DNA from: Selaginella tamariscina
Lineage: Eukaryota > Streptophyta > Lycopodiopsida > Selaginellales > Selaginellaceae
Direction of reading: 5' to 3'
NCBI GenBank assembly: GCA_003024785.1
Contig: PUQB01000155.1
Coordinates: forward strand, 153,329-217,328
DNA length: 64,000 nucleotides
The position numbers and the translations under genes are program-made. Below are positions 37,501 through 49,450 of this stretch, piece after piece (within the stretch, counting starts at the first letter, position 1; the number at the start of each line of letters is the position of its first letter). The notes below the pieces were generated by a model. That model worked only from the letters and a program-made list of their open reading frames with translations, did no database searches and was not told where the DNA came from.

Positions 37501-39250
37501 GCGACTTTGCTTCTCGGACCTCCTGGATGGTATTTCTTGCAATATGATTGAGACCTCTAAATCCATTCTTTGATTTGACAGAAGGACAGAGACCAACATC
37601 ATTACAGACTGTCCTCAAGGTACGTGTTCATTACACCTACCTCTGCACAGGTTCTGGCATTGGACCTTTGTGCTGGCTGGAGATAACATGCTGCGAAGGG
37701 GACTTTCTGGTGGCCAGAAAAAGAGATGAAGAACCGGTGAGTGACTTAGCTAGGCATAACAGTATTGTGAGTTTGCTGTACAGGGGAAATGCTGGCTAGA
37801 GCACTTTCATGGACGAGATATCCATCAGAGTTCAGTGTAGGCCAGCAGCTAACCGAGGAACTTTCAACTCCGCACGCATGGGGCTGCATTGGTTACGGAA
37901 ACCAATACTTTGAGTAGATGGGTTTCCTTACTGATTTGAACATTCACAGATTCGTGGTGGAATGCAATTGCTGTCAACGAGTTTGAGGCTACAAGATGGC
38001 ACAGGGTCTCTCTCTCTTTGTTATGTGTATAAACTATTAACTAATTTTCACAGCCAGTAGCTAACTCAAAGCACAAGGTCGGAGAGGAAATTTTTGCATC
38101 TCTTTACTAGTTGAGCTGGGTGCGAATTGGCATGGGAGAACTGCTCGGATTTCAGTCTGGTATTTATATTCTGGCAATGACTTATCTCAAAGGTACTTTC
38201 ATATCTATCGATCTGACGAAATGAGCTTCTACAGCCCCTGGTGAACCTACTGCTGTTTTAGAAGAAGAAGAAGATAATGCTCGAGTTTCGAGGCGCTAAT
38301 CTAGAAGAAGCTCAACGGGTAGCTCACACACTCACCTGGTAACAATATGTAAATAACTAGGTTCCTCTCTCTCTCTCAAAGACACATACATATTATCTAC
38401 TCATGTATGCATTGACAATGTCTTTTAAAGGTGTGGAGCTCTCCACTCGTGTGTAAGGGAAGCCGCTGATGAAGGCATTGAATGTGGAGCAATCAGGAAT
38501 GGCTTTACCTTTTCAACAGTAGGCACTCTCTCTTTCGCCCATGACCCCCGCGGTATGCATGTCATTTCATGTTATGTATGGGACTTGGACATGCAGTTAT
38601 ATGTTTGTTACATGAGCTCCTAACTATGCGTGCGTTGTGTGTCTGGTATATGTTGTATATTATGTAACGTGCCAATTATGTATTGGCGTTTCATGAATGC
38701 AGGGACGTTGGTAAAGATTTCAGAGAGATTGCAACTAGTGCGGGCATTGTGGTGCACACTGACGGACGTTCTGGCTGGCAGAAGAACTGGTGAAATCCGG
38801 GTATCCGGCTATCCAAAGAAGCAAGCTACGTTTGCTAGAGTTTCTTACTGCGAACAAAATGATATCCATTCTCCCAACGTGACTGTTTGAGTCTCTTGCA
38901 TTCTCTGCTTTTCTTCGTCTTCCCCTCTCCGTGGACAAAAAGACCAGAGAGGTAAAGCTATGTCACGCACGCACATGGTTGATCTAATCCCACAAAACTC
39001 TCCGTCTGTCTGTCTCCGTCTCTCTCTCTCGCACACGCACACACACATCTTTTATTGTCATGATAACGTAATACATGTTTGTAGGCCCTGGAAGGCATTA
39101 CAGGAATTCTTCTTGTATCTATCGGTAAGCGGTGCTACACTCACTCACGCTTCTACACATGCCTGTGCGATGCTCTGTGTGTGTGTGGTGTGTGTGTGTT
39201 AGAGAGAGAGGAGATGTACGGCCACTAATCAAGTTGTTGAACTTCCAGAC
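37501..39250 (+). pseudogene. PDR-type (ABCG) transporter pseudogene, copy 1
   Basis: Relic of a full-size pleiotropic drug resistance ABC transporter, a plasma-membrane exporter with two nucleotide-binding domains (NBDs) and two membrane domains in plants. NBD1: a cut-off Walker A (ATLLLGPPGW, 37,501-37,530), the GQETNSITD equivalent (about 37,579), GDNMLRRGLSGGQKKR (the ABC signature, about 37,680-37,727) and the Walker B region GEMLARALFMDEIS (about 37,783-37,825, with a one-base loss). First membrane domain: WWNAIAVNEFEATRWH (about 37,955-38,004) and GMGELLGFQSGIYILAMTYL (about 38,130-38,193). NBD2: [34 protein letters not shown] and ESLAFSAFLRLPLSVDKKTR (about 38,700-38,951), but the Walker A that should precede DVLAGR is missing. 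Several introns are still recognisable. It is non-functional. Confidence 0.85.
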
Positions 39251-39732
39251 CAGATAAGTACCCGTTGCGTGTCTTACCGACATAGAAATTTCACATTTTG
39301 CTTTGATGCGTCCACGTTACATATGTGTGGCGTCTGTATTAAATAAAGATGCATCGCAAAAAGGACTATGCCTTCCTTCTTGCGTGTGTGAGGGTTTAAA
39401 TACTGCCTTAGGGTTATTGAATAACTCTATCCCATAGACGAAGTTTTAAATGATTTGTTCTCGTGTACTTTAGAAGAATTAGTAGAAAATGTTTATAATT
39501 ATTATAACTTCCGTTTAAAAACACGAAAATAACAGATATCTTTCAGCTGGGATGAGGACATTTTACTTTAAGATATAACTTAAAATATCAATGTAATTTC
39601 AATATGTATTTTAGATAGCACAATTTGAAGCTTTATGTACAATAAACATAGATAAATAGAACTGCACACACACACACACACACAACACACTATACACATA
39701 TAAGTTTGATATTAAATTCTCTTTCATTTGTA

Positions 39733-42120
39733 GTTTGTACCTGAGACGAGGCTAAGGACTCATTATAAGTATGATTTATGAAACAAAAATAATTTGTTAA
39801 ATTTATAAATTTTATAATACAATTATAAAAAGGCTATATAAAATAAGAATTAACTTCATTTGTTTAAAATATTGAAAAATAGTATGGATGGAGACTACTT
39901 TCTAGTTGGACTTTCCAGTATTTACAAATACAGAACAAAATTGATGAGATTTACAGGTACATTATGTATTAATTAGTTTATTAATTAAATATATTATTGT
40001 TATTGTTAACTATATAATTAGTTTGGGTTTATAAATATTTATTTAAAAATATATATTTGATTTTGTAGGGAAGAGCAAAGTGGATTAGGATGTTCCAGCA
40101 GTGACAGGACTATTTAAGAATATACCAGGCATATATGGCATATTCAAGTTGGTTTGCAAAAATAAAATAAATCAAGAGATTGACATATTTTATATTTTCA
40201 ATTCTATAGCCTAACTTACTAAACCCCGTGGTTATAAGGGATTTGTAGTTGTATAATGGAATAATGGAGCATTTGTAATAATGCCAAGCAAAACTGAAAT
40301 AATTTAATTTTAAATGATAAAATCATAATTTAACAAAGGATACGCTTCAAAAAGAATATATGACGTATCATAAGTTTAATGATATATTATTGTCGAACGA
40401 TGTGTGTGTGTGTGTGTGTGTAAGAAATTAATTTGACATACATATTATATACACAAGCACACACATATACATATAACACATGTGTACAATATAATTCAGA
40501 TTGTACACATACTAACCTTCTCAAGTTCGTCGTCTATTGCAACGTCATTCTTCTGCTCAAACACGGCCCGCAAATTCTAATAAACTCATTGGGTATGTGA
40601 GATTAAGATTTATACTGTCATATTAAATAATGTGTTGTTTACAATAAATGTATAAATATTAATTATAAAATGTGTCTATCCGATGTTCGATTAGCTTTAT
40701 CTTTTTATTATACAAAAATATTTATAAAATAAATATTAAAATTATCATACAGGGGAGATCCTAATAGATTTAACAGGAAATTTACATTTTTCTGTTTTAA
40801 ATTTGTAAATACATTTACTATCTCCCAATTAGCTATAAATTTTTAAGAACCAAAGAAGTTTAAGACACAGCAAGTAGTGTTTCTATATACACACTGCCTT
40901 ACATGCATACGTGCCTGCGTGCCTGCGTGTGTGCGTGAGATACATTAGTCTTGTTTGATGTATATGGGTGCTATTTAGTATTGTTTACATAAGTTTAATA
41001 AAAGGTTGCTTCTTTACATTTGTTTATAAGAAATGATAAATTTAATTCCTAAAACCTTTTGTAAACATGAAATGTCTTAAGCAGGTTTGTCGAGTTTTAA
41101 AATAAAGAAAAGACCTATGAAACTTAAATAATGTTAAAATATTAATAAACTATCAAAGTATATCATAATAAAATACGTTCACACATGGTAGTAGCAAAAA
41201 TTAGCTCAAAGAAGATACATTAAGGTATATAGAGTATATATATGCATTATATGGCACATGGTATATGGTGTACACATACTCATGTTACGGGCTATACGAC
41301 TACTTCTGTGGAGATCTTAATTACACATGTAATCGAGATACATATGAATCTATTCAGAGACTTGCTTCCATGCCTATTAATATAACAAATTTAGTTAAAC
41401 ATGTAATATGTATTTAATTTTTGCATATTTAACATAATACATTAATTTTATACAGTAAGATGTTAAATTGTTTATGTTTATGTTTATATATATATATATA
41501 TAGACATAGCATACATATGTGTGTGTGTGTGTGTTTTAATTGTTGTAATATATATGTACCTGCTGTGGTCTGCAACTGTGGTATGAAAACCACCTGTATT
41601 TAAATCACTACATTAACACTTAATGACATTGTATATATACAAAATGTATTTAAGTATAAGTATATTTGTTACTATTTCATATATCATTAAATATAGATTG
41701 GGTTAAGGTTTAGTGGAAACGTTTAACTATAATATATAATTATATATGTTAATAATATAATATATTAAATTATAATACATCATATCATATACATAACAGA
41801 TACATACTAAAAGACTTTATTAAAAATAAATATATATTATATATACCTTAGTTGTACACTATGTACATAAAGTGCAATTTGTTTGGCATTATAGTTATTA
41901 TAATGCTAATTATAAATTATAAATTATCAATTATCAATTTTTATAATATAATTATATATATTTTATAAGATGCATAATAAACCGGTATAAACCTGTTATT
42001 TATCGCTGCAAACTTCAAGGTTAGTATAAACTTCTTTATACGTAGTGTATCTGGATTAATCTCGATTCCTGTTACGGAAAGAATAAACATTGTTTTTATT
42101 GGTTAATTTTGCGATAAAGG
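39733..42120. pseudogene. Phosphorylase relic E with X remnant
   Basis: Plus-strand FVPDPRF exon remnant (about 39,733-39,785), GRGDYF exon remnant (about 39,885-39,957) and last-exon remnant (about 40,070-40,155). On the minus strand: X block 1 (about 40,510-40,590), the start of the lysine exon (about 41,365-41,390), the VVFIPNYN exon (about 41,560-41,602) and the RIHEYKRQL exon (about 41,992-42,115) with the same micro-inversion as relic C. No frame is usable. Confidence 0.8.
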
Positions 42121-42307
42121 TACTAAATTGAAGGTAATCATTAAATAAATAAACCTTCTTTACATACAGAAAAAAATAAATTAAAATATAGTTTAACATT
42201 AAATAAACTATCAAATATATATGTAAATCCAAGACTGTGGAGCAATAAACATACTTTCACACTTTAATAAACAAAGAAATTTTAGACACAGAGGAAGAGA
42301 TATAGAG

Positions 42308-42308
42308 T

Positions 42309-42356
<48 letters not shown>
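42308..42356. repeat. (AC)n(AT)n microsatellite
   Basis: An AC run followed by an AT run in the leader of relic F. The same position in other copies is a pure AT run, so the AC part expanded in this copy only. Confidence 0.9.
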
Positions 42357-42754
42357 TACACTCGTCTAAAGATGCGTGTGTGTGTGTGAGTGTGTGAGAG
42401 AGAGGGCGTTGATGATGCATGCGTTCTAATTGATATATGAGTACAGGGTTATTGAATAACTCGCTCCCATAGACGAAGTTTAAATGATTTGTTCTCGATA
42501 TGTGTTTTAGAAGAATTAGTAAAAAATGTTTATAATTATTATAACTCCCTCCGTTTAAAAACACGACAATAACAGATCTTTTTTCCGGCTGGACGACGAT
42601 ATTTTAAAAGAAAACTTTAAGATATAACTTAAATATCAATGTAATTTCAATATGTATTTTAGATAAAGCTTTATGTACAATAAACATAGATAAGTAGAAC
42701 TACACACGCGCACCACACACACTATACACACATATAAGTTTGATATTAAATTTT

Positions 42755-43220
42755 CTTTCATTCGTTTTAACGAGGCTAAGGACTTTATTAGAAGTATGAT
42801 TATGAGACACTTCTTGAAGCTCTTGAAGGTGAATAACACAAAATAATTTGTTAAAATTAATAATTTTTATAATATAATTATAAAGGCTATAAACATCATT
42901 TTGTTTAAATATGAACGAAATAGTGGTTTGGACGTGGAGACTACTTTCTAATTGGATTTTCCTCAGTATTTACAAGTATAAAAGAAAGTTGATGAGATTT
43001 ACAGGTAACATATATAATTTAGTTTATTATGTATTGGTTAATTTATTAATTAAATATTTCTCATTGTTATTGTTAACTATATAATTAGTTTAGTTATTTT
43101 AGATATTTATTTAAAATATATATATTTGTTTTTGTGGGAAAGAGCAAAGTGGATTAGGATGTCCATTCTAAGCCCACTATTCAAGAATATGCCAGGATAT
43201 ATGGCATATTCAAGGTGTCG
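42755..43220 (+). pseudogene. Phosphorylase relic F
   Basis: Plus-strand FVPDPRF exon without its first codons (about 42,762-42,830), GRGDYF exon (about 42,918-43,007, with the shared 5-bp loss) and last exon (about 43,137-43,220), which codes KWIRMSIL and then skips to the QEYA region. The counterpart of relic D in the second duplication unit, without D's 85-bp interruption. Confidence 0.8.
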
Positions 43221-43877
43221 TAAAAATAAAATAAATCAAGAGATTGACATATTTTATATTTTTAATTGTACAGCCTAACTTACTAACTTGTAGTTGTATA
43301 TGGAGCATTTGTAATAATGCCAAGCAAACTGAAATAATTTAATTTTAAATGATAAAATCATAATTTAATAAAGGATCGCTTCAAAAAGAATATATGAAGT
43401 ATCATAAGTTAATGTTGAAATATATTAATGTGGAACTATATATATATATATATAGTATGTATGTATATGTGTATGTATATGTATAAGAAATTAATTTGAC
43501 ATACACTTATTATATACACAAGCACACACATATACATAAACCCATTGTGCAATGTACACATACTAACCTTTCAAGTTACAATAATAATAATAATAAAAAA
43601 AATTAAATCACAAAAAAACATATTAACAACAAATTACAAAAATAATAATTATAAGACATGAGTTAATACTAATTTAAATAAAGTTACTTTAGCACTGTTG
43701 ATTTAAATCGGTTAAACTTTGGCCTTATTTCTTAAGTACACGACGTTACAGAAATTGTATTTATGCTCCAGATACTGTGATAACAATGTTTAACCTAGTA
43801 CTTAAATTCTTGGAATATTCAATAACTACTTAAAAGGTCTTAAGAATATTCTAAACATATTTTTGGCATATTTTTAG

Positions 43878-45125
43878 GTCTATGCATCTGGCCACCCAGT
43901 AAGATATGTCAGGAGATACGTCAACAACGATGGCCAGGACATTGAGGAAGAGGTATCACCTCCAGGCAGAATGCAAAGTCTGCATATGAAAAACTTAGAA
44001 TGAGCTTATCACATGATATAAAAAGACCCAAGGTAAGCATTTGCAAAACAACTGTGTGTGTGATAGATATTTGGTATAACAGGTGTGGAAAGAAGATATT
44101 CTGTTGATGTCTAGTGTGCTTTTCATGGGAGATTGGATTGGGGATGGATCCCACGCATTCTGATTGTTGCAAAGGGGGGAGCAGTGTCTACTGCAGATTT
44201 GTACCAGGCATCAGCGAGTGGTTGGAGATACCAACTCCAACGGTTACAAGATGGAGGACAATGGGACGTCTATATATTGAGGTGACTACTGTTTTTTATT
44301 GGTAGGAATTTGATTTTCTATAATCCATACTCTTTAATATACACACGTGATCTTTTCTTAACTCATGATTAACTATAATTTTATGGCCTGCATACACAAT
44401 TCATGATTGATTAGAATGCATACACAATTGCTTTTATGATTCATACACAAGATTGTTTTTATGATTTATATTTGCAGGCGTGAGGTACACATGTGTATTC
44501 GTACGGCATACAGGATATAGTTGGATACATAACAGTAGACAAGGTGTCGTTACACAGGCGTCATTTAACCACTATATTGAAAACTGTTACAAAACTTAGT
44601 GTCGCACCAGGCACAGAAAAGTCGTTTAAGAGGTATGTATTATAAGTTTTTGTAACAATTAAAACTTGATAATTATAATCATTTAACGAACAGAATGTCC
44701 GTAAACATTAAATAAATTTTAAATTAAATACAACGAAATTGCAACACTTTATATGAACAATTTTAAGCACGAGTTGTTCTTTATGCATGGAATTGAGGAT
44801 TTTCCAGTCGGGATAGTATATCTCAACAGTGAATATATAATATTCCTTTTGATACATTATATTCCATTGTTTTCCCTCTTTTAATTTAATCACGTTGTTT
44901 GAAAATTAGAAAAATAGCTATGGACCATGCTGCCCTTTTCATTCAAAAGCACTTACGGATTTTGACGTCGGACTCAGCGCTACGCTGTGAAAAGCCTTTG
45001 TTAAACGCAAAATTGTTAGCAAATCTGCAAAGGGCTAAACATGACACTCGCGAGAGCATTAATAACGCATTTTGTTCAACTAAGATATTCTTGGGTATAT
45101 TAAACCCTTTTGGAATCAAAATATA
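43878..45125 (+). pseudogene. Unidentified spliced gene fragment U, copy 2
   Basis: Second copy of U, better preserved in places. Blocks: VYASGHPVRYVRRYVNNDGQ (about 43,880-43,951); AKSAYEKLRMSLSHDIKRPK (about 43,974-44,033, open here but frameshifted in copy 1); WIPRILIVAKGGAVSTADLY then QASASGWRYQLQRLQDGG (about 44,143-44,281); REVHMCIRTAYR (about 44,479-44,514); and DHAALFIQKHLRILTSDSAL with LLANLQRAKHDTRESINNAF (about 44,920-45,075). Intron ends GTAAGC and TTGCAG are visible. The first block of copy 1 is absent. The family is not recognised. Confidence 0.5.
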
Positions 45126-45409
45126 CTAAATATTTTAATATACTTAAAATTGTGTATTTTTTCTAAGTTTAAACCGAAAAATCAGTGCCGTTCCCAAGGA
45201 AGGGTCATCTTCAACTGCAACAATTATAGGTATTTATACCTTAAATAGTTTAATCATGAATTCATTATTGTTTTTATAAATGTCACGATCTCATTATTGA
45301 ATGAACTGTCCAAGTGACGATGTTTTCTCATTTTATGTTTTAAATGTCTAACTTCAGTATGTTTGAATTATATATCATAAATTAAAATTAATTGCATAAT
45401 TATTGTTTC

Positions 45410-46220
45410 TTGAACGCGACTTTGCTTCTCTGGGATGCTTTTCTTAAGGTATTTCTTGCAATATGATTGAGACCATTAAATCCATTCTTTGATTTGACAG
45501 AAGGACAAGAGACCAACAGCATCACAGACTGTCCTCAAGGTACGTGTTCATTACACCTACCTCTCCACAGGTTCTGGCATTGGACCTTTGTGCTGGCTGG
45601 AGATAACATGCTGCGAAGGGGACTTTCTGGTGGCCAGAAAAAGAGATGAAGAACCGGTGAGTGACTTAGCTAGGCATAACAGTATTGTGAGTTTGCTGTA
45701 CAGGGGAAATGCTGGCTAGAGCACTTTTCATGGACGAGATATCCATCAGAGTTCAGTGTAGGCCAGCAGCTAACCGAGGAACTTTCAACTCCGCACGCAT
45801 GGGGCTGCATTGGTTACGGAAACCAATACTTTGAGTAGATGGGTTTCCTTAATGATTTGAACATTCACAGATAAAATTCCTTCGTGGTGGAATGCAATTG
45901 CTGTCAACGAGTTTGAGGCTACAAGATGGCACAGGGTCTCTCTCTCTTTGTGTATGTGTATAAACTATTAACTAATTTTCACAGCCAGTAGCTAACTCTA
46001 AGCACAAGGTCGGAGAGGAAATTTTGCATCTCTTTACATGTTGTAGGCCCTGGAAGGCGTTACAGGAATTCTTCCTTGTATCTATCGGTAAGCGTGTCCT
46101 ACACTCACTCACGCTTCTACACATGCCTGTGCGATGCTCTGTGTGTGTGGTTAGAGAGGAAGAGAGAGAGAGGAGATGTACGGCCACTAATCAGTTGTTG
46201 AACTTCCAGACCAGATAAGT
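45410..46220 (+). pseudogene. PDR-type (ABCG) transporter pseudogene, copy 2
   Basis: Same transporter fragment as at 37.5-39.25 kb. Walker A is replaced by LLLWDAFLK (about 45,420). GQETNSITD, GDNMLRRGLSGGQKKR (about 45,600-45,648), GEMLARALFMDEIS (about 45,703-45,745, here without copy 1's one-base loss) and WWNAIAVNEFEATRWH (about 45,880-45,930) remain. After the sequence coding VGEEI the copy jumps to about 46,030, losing about 970 bp that in copy 1 encode the end of the first membrane domain and all of NBD2. It cannot encode a working transporter. Confidence 0.85.
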
Positions 46221-46364
46221 ACCTGTTGCGTGTCTTACCGACATAGAAATTTTCACATTTTGCTTTGATGTGTCCACGTTACATATGCGTCTGTATTAAA
46301 ATAAAGATGCATCGCAAAGAGGACTATGCCTTCCTTCTTGCGTGTGTGAGGGTTTAAATACTGC

Positions 46365-48469
46365 CTTAGGGTTATTGAATAACTCTCTCCATAGACGAAG
46401 TTTTAAATGATTTGTTCTCGTGTACTTTAGAAGAATTGTTTATAATTATTATAACTTTCGTGTTTTTAATTATAACTTCGTTTAAAAACACGAAAATAAT
46501 TCAGCTGGGATAAGGACATTTTAATTTTAAGATATAACTTAAAATATCAACCCTAAAGCATAACCCGAGTAGACTGTAGGATCTTGTCCCAGTAAACTTA
46601 AGGATCTTGTCCCAGTAAACTTAGACAGGTCATGCCCTAACCCCACACATTGATACTTACCTTCTTCGGTCTCTGTAATCGGACTCTCTACTCCTGGCCT
46701 ATCCCTGTCATTGTCACTTTCAATATGTATTTTAGATACCACAATTTGAAGCTTTATGTACAATAAACATAGATAAATAGAACTGCACACACACACACCA
46801 CACACACTATACACACATATAAGTTTGATATTTAATTTTCTTTCATTTGTAGTTTGTACCTGAGAGGCTAAGGACTCATTATAAGTATGATTATAATTAT
46901 AAATTTTATAATACAATTATAAAAGGCTATATAAAATAAGAATTAACTTCATTCTGTTTAAAATTTTGAAGGAATAGTGGTTATGGACGTGGAGACTACT
47001 TTCTAGTTGGACTTTCCTTAGTATTTACAAATACAGAACAAAATTGATGAGATTTACAGGTACATTATGTATTAAGAGCAAAGTGGATTAGGATGTTCCA
47101 GCTATTTAAGAATATGCCAGGCATATATGGCATATTCAAGGTGTCGTTGCAAAAATAAAATAAATCAAGAGATTGACATATTTTATATTTTCAATTCTAT
47201 AGCCTAACTTATGGTTATAAGGACTTCTAGTTGTATAATGGAATAATGGAGCATTTGTAATAATGCCGAGCAAAACTGAAGTAATTTAATTTTAAATGAA
47301 AATCATAATTTAATAAAGGATACGCATCAAAAAGAATATATGAAGTATCATAAGTTTAATGTTAAAATATATTATTTTCGAACGATATATATGTGTGTGT
47401 GTGTGCGTGTGCGTGTGTATGTATATGTATATGTATAAGAAATTAATTTGACATACACTTATTATATACACAAGCACACACATATACATATAACACATGT
47501 GTACAATATAATTCAGATTGTACACATACTAACCTTCTCAAGTTCGTCGTCTATTGCAACGTCATTCTTCTGCTCAAACACGCCCGCAAATTCTAATAAA
47601 CTCATTGGGTATGTTTATACTGTCGTGTTAAATAAGCTGTTTATAATAAATATATAATATTAATTATAAAATTGATGTTTGATTAGCTTTATCTTTTTTT
47701 TTTTATACAAAAGTATTTATACAAATTACAAAGGTAAATATTTTTATCAGACTGTTTTAAAACCATGGTTATTAAAAATCTATGGATCCTAATAAATTTA
47801 ACAGGCATTTATATTTTTTGTTTTTAAATTTGTAAATACGTTTACTATCAATAAATTCTCAATTAATATAGACTATAAATTTTTAAGTACCAAAGGAGTT
47901 TAAGACACAGCAAGTAGTGTTTCTATCTACACACTGCCTTACATGCATGCATACGTGAGAGCGTGCGTGAGATACATTAGTGATGTATATGGGTGATATT
48001 TAGTATTGTTTACATAAGTTTAAGTTTACATTTGTTTATAAGAAATGATATTTAATTCCTAGAACCTTTTGTAAACATAAAATGTCTGTTCAGTTGAGTT
48101 TTAATTAAAGAAAAGAACTATGAAACTTAAATAATGTTAAAATATTAATAAACTATCAAAGTGTATTACGTTCACACATGGTAGTAGCACAAATTAGCTC
48201 AAAGAAGATACATTAAGGAAGGCACATTGATGTATATAAGTGTATATCACATGTATGGTATATATACGACAGAGTAAGTTACTTCTGTGATCTTAATACA
48301 CATGCAATCGAGATACATATGAATCGATCCAGAGGACTTGCTTCCATGCCTATTAATATAACAAATTACATATTTAACATAATACATGGATTTTATACAG
48401 TAAGATGTTTAAATTTTATGTTTATGTTTACACACACACACACACACATACATACATACAAACATAGTA

Positions 48470-48504
<35 letters not shown>

Positions 48505-49450
48505 ATTGTAATATATATGTACCTGCTGTGGTCTGCAACTGTGGTACCTGTATTAAATCACTGCATTAACATTTAATGATGTATATACAATGTATATAAG
48601 TAATAAGTATACTGTATTTAGAACCACATTTTTACTCTCTTGAGGGCTGTATTTAAACAGTAATTATTAATAATATAATATATTAAATAATAATACACAT
48701 ATCATACTAAAAGACTTTATTAATAACAGATATATATTATATACACCTTAGTTGTACACTATGTACATAAAGTGCAATTTGTTTGGCATTATAGTTATTA
48801 TAATGCTAATTATAAATTATAAACTATAATTTTTTATAATTTATATTATATATAATTTATAAGATGCATAATAAACCTATAAAGAATTTTATACTAACCT
48901 TGAATTTTTCTAGCGATAAATAACAGACAGAATTTTAACTGGCGTTTATTCTCTTAATCTCAATATTAAATAGTGTATTTGGATTAATCTCGATTCCTGT
49001 TACGTCAAGAATAAACTTGTTTTATTCGATAAATCACACACACACGTATATAATAAAAAAAGATTTATTGTAATAAATATTAATAATATTGATATAAGTT
49101 TAAGTAATATTTAGTATCACAGTATTACTTGTTTATATGTGTGTTTTATATGATTAGACATAGGATTATATTGGTATTGTGATAGTTATATAGCTTAGTA
49201 TTATGTTACATGATAAAATAAATAAATAAAATATACATTAGGCAGACATACACGTACATATCCAATACACATATATTAGAGATTAGTGATCCAATTATCA
49301 CTCCTTAATCACTTGTTAATTATTGCACTAAGCTCGGGACTTCTTAACCCATTCATCTATTATCAAAATAAATATACAATATTAATAATGCATTATTGCT
49401 CCTCAGTCTTGGATTTTATATATATTTGATAGTTTTTAAAATGTTAAACT
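46365..49450. repeat. Tandem duplication unit 3 (partial)
   Basis: Third occurrence of the anchor, followed by the phosphorylase/X half-unit only. It contains a foreign stretch of roughly 170 bp (about 46,550-46,720) not seen in the other copies. No second U-PDR half follows. Confidence 0.75.
46855..49370. pseudogene. Phosphorylase relic G
   Basis: Plus-strand FVPDPRF remnant (about 46,855-46,890), GRGDYF exon (about 46,972-47,060) and last-exon remnant (about 47,072-47,150). On the minus strand: X block 1 (about 47,530-47,600), lysine-exon start (about 48,330-48,355), VVFIPNYN remnant (about 48,520-48,550), EMSSEER remnant (about 48,610-48,660), RIHEYKRQL exon (about 48,890-49,030) and a remnant of the preceding exon (about 49,285-49,345). 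The RIHEYKRQL piece is in the original orientation throughout, unlike relics C and E. Confidence 0.78.

Larger units (their letters stand above)
30953..39404. repeat. Tandem duplication unit 1 (about 8.45 kb)
   Basis: The anchor 'cagggttattgaataactc' opens this unit and recurs at about 34,003, 39,405, 42,440 and 46,365. The first half (to 34,002) holds phosphorylase relic C and fragment X. The second half holds relic D, fragment U and PDR pseudogene 1. Unit 2 (39,405-46,364) repeats the same order. Unit 1 has about 440 bp (35,520-35,960) and about 970 bp (38,109-39,078) that unit 2 lacks; together these account for nearly all of the length difference. Confidence 0.85.
39405..46364. repeat. 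Tandem duplication unit 2 (about 6.96 kb)
   Basis: Repeats the order of unit 1: phosphorylase relic and X (39,405-42,439), then phosphorylase relic, U and PDR relic (42,440-46,364). The near identity over the PDR part (for example 37,620-38,100 against 45,540-46,020) indicates a recent duplication compared with the decay of the genes. Confidence 0.85.
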
